Shown here one piece after another: positions 4,803 through 9,751 of a stretch of DNA of 9,751 bases (positions within the stretch are counted from its first letter, which is position 1; every line of letters begins with the position of its first letter). Where the stretch lies: assembly GCA_964484395.1 (NCBI GenBank), contig CAZAFM010000084.1, forward strand, positions 1 to 9,751, written 5' to 3'. A model generated the notes under the pieces. That model had not been told where the DNA came from and did not search any database. It was given only the letters and a program-made list of their open reading frames with translations. Both the position numbers and the translations under genes were made by a program. This DNA comes from CAZAFM01 sp964484395 (GTDB lineage: Bacteria; Campylobacterota; Campylobacteria; Campylobacterales; CAZAFM01).

Positions 4803-5987
4803 ATGCTAGTGGATTTACGAGGAAGAAGTGTTATTGTAGGTGTAAGTGGAAGTATTGCCGCTTATAAAAGCTTAGAGCTTATTAGACTTTTTATCAAATC
4901 AAACGCTTTAGTTCAAGTGGTTATGAGTGAATCTGCCAAAAAGTTTGTCACTCCACTTAGTCTTGAGGCGCTTAGTCAGAATAAAGTATTATGCTCTAAG
5001 ACTGAGAGCTGGGATGAGAATGGGCTAAATCACATATCTTTAAAAGATAGAGGTGAGATTTTTATATTAGCTCCTGCAAGTGTAAATACTATAAACAAGC
5101 TATCTTGCGGAGTGTGTGATACGCTTCTGCTTCAATCATTAGTAGCTTTTGGCAAAAAAACCCTCCTAGCCCCTGCGGCAAATAGTGCAATGCTAGAATT
5201 TGAAAGCACAAAAGAGTCTCTAAAAAAACTTCAAGATATGAATATATCCATTATTCCCCCAAAAGAGTCGCTTCTTGCATGTCAAGAGGTGGGAAATGGA
5301 GCTTTGGCTGAGCCTCTTGAGATATACTATCAAGCTTGTCGTGAGCTTCTAAAAACAGAGTTTTGGAGTGATAAAGGCGTAGTGGTAAGTGGAGGAGGAA
5401 GTAGTGAGATGATAGACCCCATCCGCTCTATTACAAACGCTTCAAGCGGAAAGATGGCTTCATCAATAGCACTCATCCTCTATCTTAGAGGGGCAAATGT
5501 CTCTTTTGTCACTTCAAAGCTTCCATACACTATGCCCAAAAACATCGAGCTAGTCCTATATGAAAGCTCAGATGAGCTCAAAAAAGAGCTAGAAATTAGA
5601 AGTGATAAAGACTATCTCTTCATGGTGGCTGCTGTTGCAGACTTCATTCCAAAAAAAGTAGATGGAAAAATCAAAAAAGATAATATAGACACTCTAAATC
5701 TAGTTTTAGAAAAAAACAGTGACATTCTTAAAGAGCTTAATTTCAAAGGAAAAAAGATTGGTTTCAAAGCTGAGAGTGATAAAAAAAATGGGCTTAACTC
5801 TGCAAAAATGATGCTTGAAAAAAAGTCTCTTGATGCAGTCTGCTTAAATTATATAGATGATGAATATGGGTTTGGTAGTGATAAGCAGAGTATGAGTTTT
5901 GTAAACAAAGATGGTGTGTATAATCTAGGAAGTGCTTCAAAGCTTGAGCTTGCTGAGATGATAGTTATGAAGGTAGAGAGTTGTTAG
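4803..5987 (+). CDS. coaBC: Bifunctional phosphopantothenoylcysteine decarboxylase / phosphopantothenate-cysteine ligase (CoaBC, Dfp)
   Basis: CoaBC performs two consecutive steps of coenzyme A synthesis: joining 4'-phosphopantothenate to cysteine with CTP (CoaB), then FMN-dependent decarboxylation to 4'-phosphopantetheine (CoaC). The N-terminal decarboxylase (1-185) has VSGSIAAYKS (14-23), catalytic H77 in NHISL, N127 in PAANSAM and C160 in LLACQEVGNGALAEP. The C-terminal ligase (190-394) has VSGGGSSEMIDPIRSITNAS (195-214) with N212, SSGKM, AAVADF (276-281) and lysines at 289-292 where the family has K289. Length (394) is normal. Two loops deviate: the usual PxMN reads PAAN, and the usual ACGxxGxGRL reads ACQEVGNGAL, but the key catalytic N and C residues remain. 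The gene overlaps the next by 7 nt and heads the coaBC / unknown / uppS operon. Confidence 0.95.
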   Translation: MLVDLRGRSVIVGVSGSIAAYKSLELIRLFIKSNALVQVVMSESAKKFVTPLSLEALSQNKVLCSKTESWDENGLNHISLKDRGEIFILAPASVNTINKLSCGVCDTLLLQSLVAFGKKTLLAPAANSAMLEFESTKESLKKLQDMNISIIPPKESLLACQEVGNGALAEPLEIYYQACRELLKTEFWSDKGVVVSGGGSSEMIDPIRSITNASSGKMASSIALILYLRGANVSFVTSKLPYTMPKNIELVLYESSDELKKELEIRSDKDYLFMVAAVADFIPKKVDGKIKKDNIDTLNLVLEKNSDILKELNFKGKKIGFKAESDKKNGLNSAKMMLEKKSLDAVCLNYIDDEYGFGSDKQSMSFVNKDGVYNLGSASKLELAEMIVMKVESC

Positions 5988-6730
5988 AGAGTCTCAAGGC
6001 CGCCCCAAAACTTGAGGCACTATTTAAGAGTGCTGCAGGTAGTGGACCTCATAAGATAAATAGCTCACTACCTATAAAAATAGAGGTAGTAAGTAAACTA
6101 TATGGCATAAAATATATGCTCAAACTTGGGAATGTAGAGACTGAGACAAAAAGCCTAAAAGATTTGCAAGTTGGTTCAAACTACTGGGCTGTGATGAAAA
6201 AAAGCAGTACAAACTCCATAATCCTCTCAAACCTCACACCTCAGCCCAAAATCCTTGAATTCGCTAGGTTTTTTGATATGGATTTTAAGGATTTACATAG
6301 GATTATGAGCGATTCTAGTGGTGATATTTTCAAAAATTTAAAAAATGAGATTATGAACAGGTTAGCAGGCTCAAACGACAGAAATGAGTTTTGGTTCTGG
6401 ACAAATGTACTCATCTCAATGCAACAAGGTGTTATCACTCTTCCTTTTAGATATGAAGATAAAGAGTTTTTGATGCAACTTAAAAAAAGATATGCTAAAG
6501 ATGTACTTGATTTTTATGCTACTTTTCCCAACTTAGGGGAGATAGAGGGTGTGATAAAGGCTTTTAATAAGGAGCTTTTTTTAGAGCTTAAAGTGCAGTT
6601 TGCAAGTGTTAAGGCTCTTCTTTTAAAAGAGTCAAAAGAGCTAAGTGGAGTAACTCTATCAAAAGTAGTTATAGATAAGGTGAAGCCACTGTATGAGTTT
6701 AATAACTCACTTCTTGATTTGAAAGGTTAG
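5981..6730 (+). CDS. Unknown protein of the coaBC-uppS operon, with a possible FliK-like C-terminal domain
   Basis: I cannot name a characterised family. Translation probably begins at TTG 5981, inside the end of coaBC (7-nt overlap), with GAAGG about 8 nt upstream. The 249 residues have no signal peptide or membrane segment. Residues 30-85 look like a small beta domain (IKIEVVSKLYGIKYMLKLGN, then TKSLKDLQVGSNYWAVM). Residues 95-150 are probably helical. Residues 153-235 have the pattern LPF-x-YEDKEF, TFPNLGEIEGVIKAF, ELFLELKVQFASVKALL, ELSGVTLSKVVI. This resembles the FliK C-terminal hook-length domain, with its strand, 'P-x-x-LG-x-[IV]-x', strand, helix and final 'G-[IV]-x-[LV]' strand. I recall a gene of unknown function in the same place between dfp and uppS in Campylobacter, which suggests a lineage-specific conserved protein. 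The FliK link is a by-eye inference. Confidence 0.72.
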   Translation: MLESLKAAPKLEALFKSAAGSGPHKINSSLPIKIEVVSKLYGIKYMLKLGNVETETKSLKDLQVGSNYWAVMKKSSTNSIILSNLTPQPKILEFARFFDMDFKDLHRIMSDSSGDIFKNLKNEIMNRLAGSNDRNEFWFWTNVLISMQQGVITLPFRYEDKEFLMQLKKRYAKDVLDFYATFPNLGEIEGVIKAFNKELFLELKVQFASVKALLLKESKELSGVTLSKVVIDKVKPLYEFNNSLLDLKG

Positions 6731-6732
6731 AT

Positions 6733-7410
6733 TTGGGATTAAAACATATTGCAATTATTATGGATGGAAATGGAAGATGGGCAAAACAGAGAGGACTTAT
6801 ACGAACAAGTGGACATCAAAAGGGTGTTGAGAGTGTACGAGATGTAACAAAATTTTGTGCTAGTGTAGAGAGTATAGAGTATCTAAGTCTCTATGCTTTT
6901 AGTACAGAGAACTGGAAAAGACCTAAAACTGAGGTTGAATTCTTAATGAGTACACTCAAGAAGTATCTCAAAAAAGAGCTTCCAGTCTATCTTGAAAACA
7001 GTATCAGGCTAAAGACAATAGGCGATCTTAGTGGTTTTTCAGATGGCTTGATTGAGACTATAGAGGAGACAAAAGAGGCAACAAAAAATGGAGATAGACT
7101 TACTCAGATTTTGGCGCTAAATTATGGAGCAAAAGATGAGATACTAAGAGCATGTAAGAGAGTCGCCCAAAAACACCTACCCCTAAATGAACAAAACCTA
7201 GAGCTAAGCCTAGATACAGGCTCACTGCCTCCAGTTGATATGCTAATACGAACAGGTGGAGAGAAGCGACTATCAAACTTCATGCTATGGCAAGCTGCCT
7301 ATGCTGAGCTTTTTTTCACAGAAACTTTTTGGCCAGACTTCAACTCAAGCCAGCTAGAGTCGATGATAGAGGAATTTTATAAAAGAGAGAGAAGATTTGG
7401 GGGGTTGTAA
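6733..7410 (+). CDS. uppS: Undecaprenyl diphosphate synthase, cis-prenyltransferase (UppS)
   Basis: UppS condenses farnesyl diphosphate with eight isopentenyl diphosphates in cis to make undecaprenyl diphosphate, the lipid carrier for peptidoglycan and surface polysaccharides. The 225-residue product has every hallmark: HIAIIMDGNGRWAKQRG (5-21) with catalytic D11, SGHQKG (26-31), SLYAFSTENWKRP (52-64), LIRTGGEKRLSNFMLWQAAY (171-190), AELFF and FWPDF (199-203). Length fits the short Campylobacterota form. The start is TTG 6733 with AAAGG 6 nt upstream and only 2 nt between it and the previous stop, so it is part of the coaBC operon. No ATG lies closer to the conserved KHIAIIMDG segment. After the stop there is a cluster of inverted repeats rather than a clear intrinsic terminator. 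Confidence 0.95.
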   Translation: MGLKHIAIIMDGNGRWAKQRGLIRTSGHQKGVESVRDVTKFCASVESIEYLSLYAFSTENWKRPKTEVEFLMSTLKKYLKKELPVYLENSIRLKTIGDLSGFSDGLIETIEETKEATKNGDRLTQILALNYGAKDEILRACKRVAQKHLPLNEQNLELSLDTGSLPPVDMLIRTGGEKRLSNFMLWQAAYAELFFTETFWPDFNSSQLESMIEEFYKRERRFGGL

Positions 7411-7492
7411 GAGTTTGTTATGAAACTCTAAACTCACTTTAGCTTCCTGCCCTAAACACCCAAGCTAGAGCTTGGAAGCTAAAGCTAGCTTC
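7410..7492. repeat. Cluster of overlapping inverted repeats between convergent genes
   Basis: Four perfect inverted repeats are packed into about 80 bp between uppS and the convergent small gene. They are AGAGTTT/AAACTCT (7410-7416/7423-7429), CTTTAGCTTCC/GGAAGCTAAAG (7437-7447/7474-7484), CCAAGCT/AGCTTGG (7460-7466/7469-7475) and GAAGCTA/TAGCTTC (7475-7481/7486-7492). The last three share sequence, so they are alternative folds, all built on AAGCTA-type units. No T-run follows any stem on either strand, so none is a canonical terminator. The central CCAAGCTAGAGCTTGG palindrome resembles dispersed intergenic palindromes of many bacteria, so this may be a REP- or MITE-like element. Confidence 0.5.
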
Positions 7493-7517
7493 ATCACTAA
7501 CTGATTTTGCAGTATAA

Positions 7518-7949
7518 CTACTCAAAAAACTCTTTTAATATATCCTCTTTAGTCTGTTTTGTAAGGTCTTTAGCAACGACTTTTGCGATTTTATCTTTTG
7601 TGTTCTCATCAAGACTTTCTACAAGCTTTTTGCTAATTGGGTCTGATATAGCGAGGTAAAACTTCGTGTCACTGTTTTTTTGTATAAAATCATTTAGAAT
7701 ATCAGCTATGCTTTTTATCAGACCCCTTTCGTTCTCAAGGTCAAACTTGGACTCATAACTACTACCTCCGTAATCTTTTCCATTGAACTTTCCAGCCTGA
7801 TCACTGTAAATCTCAGCTGTTTTCTGAACGCCCTCTATCATATCAAACTCTTTGACTTCCTCTAAGGACTTTCTTCCAAGTGGATCTTCATCTTTGAGCC
7901 TATATGCTCTTAGCATCCCAAGATTCGCGGTTATTGCTATCTTTTCCAT
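7518..7949 (-). CDS. Host-attachment-family small protein (PF10116-like)
   Basis: The 143-residue cytoplasmic protein fits the family named 'protein required for attachment to host cells', whose biochemical role is not established. The pattern is: strand KIAITANLGMLRAYRL at the start, IYSDQAGKFNG (47-57, as in the family's 'SDrpGR' segment), then GLIKSIADILNDFIQ, TKFYLAISDPISKKLVESL (95-113, as in 'LvLvApP..Lg.LR') and VVAKDLTKQTKEDI (124-137, as in 'v..DLt.l...ei'). Start choice: the frame extends to an ATG at 7976, but a perfect Shine-Dalgarno (AAAGGAGGT, 7967-7959) lies inside that extension, 9 nt before the ATG at 7949, which is the real start. It stands alone on the minus strand, convergent with uppS. 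Nothing indicates actual host contact; the name is historical. Confidence 0.68.
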   Translation of the reverse strand: MEKIAITANLGMLRAYRLKDEDPLGRKSLEEVKEFDMIEGVQKTAEIYSDQAGKFNGKDYGGSSYESKFDLENERGLIKSIADILNDFIQKNSDTKFYLAISDPISKKLVESLDENTKDKIAKVVAKDLTKQTKEDILKEFFE

Positions 7950-8089
7950 TATATCAGTACCTCCTTTAGTTTGCATCTATACTAAGATAACAAAGCTGAT
8001 ATAAAAATTAGTCGCGCGTAATCCCTATAGTTCAAGTCGTTAAACTCCCAATATACGAGGTGACAATGATATAGTTAAGAAAACACCAT

Positions 8090-9052
8090 TCACCCTATTG
8101 AAGGATATAGTTTTTTGGGTACCCACCATATATAAATAGCCATACCAAATAGCTCAACCAAAGACTGAAAAACAATAACAACAACCGTAAGCTCAAAAGA
8201 TGAGGGTAATGAAAGTGCAAGGGGAAGAACCACAAATGAGTTTCTGCTACCTAAACTAAAGGCCAGAACTCTGCCTTGATTTATAGGTAATGAAAATATT
8301 TTTGAAAGTAGAAGAGATAGAAAACCAGCTATCAAAAGAAATGCGGAAAATATTGCAAACAAGCTCGGAAGTATGGCTAAAGATTCAATAACAACATTGA
8401 CTTGTGCTGCCGCTATAGAAAAAACAACCATAGCCAGTAGAGGAACGGGCAGCCAGCCAAATCTTTTTAGAATAACTTCTCTGCCTTCTTGTTTTTCGAC
8501 CCATTTTTCAGTAAAAAATGCCACAATCAGTGGCAATATAATTAGCCCGAAGAAGGCAAGAATCAACTCCTGTTGCACAACACTTGCAGTTATGTCCGAA
8601 CCAAGAAAAAGCCATATATAAACCGGTAACAGCAGTAGCTGAAGCAATAGGCTAATAGGTGAAAAGGCAATGGCGCGTTTTGTATCACCTCCACCCAAGT
8701 GCGTGAAGGTGATAAACCAATCGGTACATGGAACCAACAATACTAGTAGTATTCCCAACTTTACAGCCGGCAGATTCGGTCCAATAGTCATCAACCCCCA
8801 CACAAGCAACGGAAGAATAACAAAATTTCCAATCACAGCGACCAATATAAATCGTGAATCAGAAAATGCTTCTCGTAGGTGCGAGAGAGGAACCTGAGTA
8901 AAGGTTGTATATAGAAGTAAACCTAGCAATGGCCACAAGGCCTGCTCTAAAAATTCTGACTGCTCAGGAAACTTAATCCCGAGAGCCAACCCCAAAATAA
9001 TTCCGGCTAGATAAATGAATACTTGATGTTTTTCTAGTGTTTCTCGTTTCAA
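8090..9052 (-). CDS. ACR3-like arsenite/bile-acid-symporter superfamily transporter
   Basis: This is a 320-residue integral membrane protein with about ten hydrophobic segments and short loops. It belongs to the bile acid:sodium symporter / ACR3 superfamily. ACR3 exports arsenite, and its essential Cys and Glu seem to be kept: C109 in LVPCTDWF, and E300 in FQSLVELFGM, which matches the 'PLVEVP' segment of ACR3. GSRNSFVVLPLALSLP (268-283) matches the usual 'RNNFE' region. PCTDWFITFTHLGGGD differs from classical ACR3, so it is a divergent branch and the substrate is uncertain. The start is TTG 9052 with AAGGGAGG 9 nt upstream; no in-frame ATG is near. GC is visibly higher than neighbours: line 8401-8460 has 31 G+C of 60, against 18 of 60 in 6481-6540. 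There is no arsR, arsC or other ars gene beside it. Horizontal acquisition is likely. Confidence 0.78.
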   Translation of the reverse strand: MKRETLEKHQVFIYLAGIILGLALGIKFPEQSEFLEQALWPLLGLLLYTTFTQVPLSHLREAFSDSRFILVAVIGNFVILPLLVWGLMTIGPNLPAVKLGILLVLLVPCTDWFITFTHLGGGDTKRAIAFSPISLLLQLLLLPVYIWLFLGSDITASVVQQELILAFFGLIILPLIVAFFTEKWVEKQEGREVILKRFGWLPVPLLAMVVFSIAAAQVNVVIESLAILPSLFAIFSAFLLIAGFLSLLLSKIFSLPINQGRVLAFSLGSRNSFVVLPLALSLPSSFELTVVVIVFQSLVELFGMAIYIWWVPKKLYPSIG

Positions 9053-9115
9053 AGATTAGAGCCTCCCTTGCCCGTTCAGTAGTACAATCCACATAAACTC
9101 TTAGCATTTGCTCAG

Positions 9116-9141
9116 AGTGAGGGTTGCTCACCCTTCTCACT
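9116..9141. other. Hairpin at the end of polA
   Basis: AGTGAGGGT (9116-9124) pairs with ACCC and TCACT (9130-9133 and 9137-9141), with a 3-nt bulge (TTC) and a 5-nt loop. It overlaps the polA stop codon (9139-9137). On the minus strand it would follow polA, but no T-run comes after it, so an intrinsic terminator is not demonstrated. TTGCTCA also occurs twice nearby, as a direct repeat. Confidence 0.3.
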
Positions 9142-9751
9142 TCAACTCTCCCCAGTTCTCCCCTATGTTTAGCTCACATTTTAGAGGGATGTTTAGCTTG
9201 TAGATGTTTTCCATTATCTCTTTTAGCTCCTCTCCGAAGTGTTTAGTCTCACTATCTTCTACCTCAAAGATAAGCTCATCGTGTATCTGTAAGAGCATCT
9301 GGCATTTTGGGCTTGTAAGTGGGTCTATCCTGTTCATTGATAGCTTTATGATATCAGCTGCACTTCCTTGAAAAAGTGTGTTTACTCCCTCTCGCAAAAA
9401 CGCTCCCTTCATATACTCCGCCACTCCATGAAAGTCAAAAAATCGCCTTCTTTTTAGAAGTGTCTGTGAGTAGCCATTTTGAAGTATTTCATCTTCTAGT
9501 TTTCCTAAGAATGTTTTTATTGTTGGGAATGATGCAAAGTAGCTATCTATATACTCTTTTGCCTCTTTTTGGGGGATTTTTAGCGTTTCTCCAAGCTTCC
9601 TTTCGCCCATTCCGTATATCAGACCAAAGTTTATGCTTTTAGCTACATCTCTTTTTGACTTTGCTTTATCCTCACCAAATATCTTTTTTCCCGTCTCATC
9701 GTGTATGTCTTTATCATCAAAAAAAGCATCTATCGTCACCCTACCTTGTGG
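9137..9751 (-). CDS. polA: DNA polymerase I, C-terminal part of the polymerase domain (runs off the right edge)
   Basis: The reading frame is open to the end of the window. The codons before the GTG at 9739 read P-Q-G-R, so that GTG is an internal valine and the gene continues beyond 9751. About 204 residues are visible. They carry polymerase motif B (KRDVAKSINFGLIYGMGERK, matching the O-helix that binds dNTPs), FPTIKTFL, the TLLKRRRFF stretch, GVNTLFQGSAADIIKLSMNR, and motif C QIHDELIFEV, whose HDE holds a metal-binding catalytic Asp. The end, ECELNIGENWGELK-like (KCELNIGENWGELK), is the normal family C-terminus (G-x-x-W). The product fills gaps in replication and repair. The 5' nuclease and any proofreading domain lie outside the window. 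Confidence 0.95.
   Translation of the reverse strand, partial: PQGRVTIDAFFDDKDIHDETGKKIFGEDKAKSKRDVAKSINFGLIYGMGERKLGETLKIPQKEAKEYIDSYFASFPTIKTFLGKLEDEILQNGYSQTLLKRRRFFDFHGVAEYMKGAFLREGVNTLFQGSAADIIKLSMNRIDPLTSPKCQMLLQIHDELIFEVEDSETKHFGEELKEIMENIYKLNIPLKCELNIGENWGELK

Noticed and set aside
7410..7429. Intrinsic terminator directly after uppS
   Set aside because: The 7-bp AGAGTTT/AAACTCT stem is AT-rich and no T-run follows on either strand; kept only as part of the repeat cluster.
7949..7976. N-terminal extension of the host-attachment-family protein to an ATG at 7976
   Set aside because: The perfect Shine-Dalgarno AAAGGAGGT lies inside the extension, so the ATG at 7949 is the start.
7977..8089. 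A further small gene or terminator between the transporter and the host-attachment-family gene
   Set aside because: No ORF with a ribosome binding site and no convincing hairpin with a T-run was seen in these 113 bases.
9137..9739. A separate 200-aa gene or truncated polA starting at GTG 9739
   Set aside because: The frame continues upstream to the window edge (P-Q-G-R before the valine), so this is an ordinary polA cut by the window.
1..9751. CRISPR arrays, tRNA/rRNA genes, insertion sequences
   Set aside because: No regularly spaced repeats, tRNA-like cloverleaf or transposase-like ORF was recognised on either strand.

Overview
The window looks like a chromosomal segment of a free-living member of the Campylobacterota (Epsilonproteobacteria), probably a Sulfurimonas- or Sulfurovum-like organism. 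Evidence for this is the AT-rich coding DNA, the small overlapping operons, a FlgS-type flagellar histidine kinase, extended -10 promoters (TGnTATAAT) without a clear -35, and the order coaBC / unknown gene / uppS, which I recall from Campylobacter. The genus is an inference. The window starts inside one gene and ends inside another (polA).

Left block (1-1905, minus strand): a GTG-started small unknown protein with a compressed receiver-like pattern, then rsmD (16S rRNA methyltransferase), dapD (lysine/diaminopimelate synthesis) and the signal-peptide end of a SurA-like periplasmic chaperone. The genes overlap or nearly touch, and dapD also has its own -10 box.

Centre-left (1906-3257): a divergent promoter region, an unlisted 36-codon ORF with a good ribosome binding site, then flgS, the kinase of the flagellar FlgS/FlgR system. 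The flgS ribosome binding site and start codon lie inside a strong predicted RNA hairpin that begins 7 nt after the small ORF stops. This looks like a translational switch or coupling device and is the most interesting feature here.

Centre (3244-4738, minus strand): pabB and a pabC-like class IV aminotransferase overlap by 14 bp and together make p-aminobenzoate for folate. They converge on flgS, with a 14-bp tail-to-tail overlap that contains a perfect hairpin.

Centre-right (4745-7410, plus strand): a divergent promoter region, then coaBC (coenzyme A synthesis), an unknown 249-residue protein whose C-terminal part resembles the FliK C-terminal domain, and uppS (undecaprenyl diphosphate synthase for cell-wall lipid carrier). 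The last two genes use TTG starts and are translationally packed.

Right block (7411-9136): an accessory-looking stretch with a dense cluster of inverted repeats, a host-attachment-family small protein, and an orphan ACR3-like transporter of visibly higher GC content. Both genes are on the minus strand. The C-terminal end of polA closes the window. Apart from the flgS leader and the two unknown proteins, the content is ordinary housekeeping.
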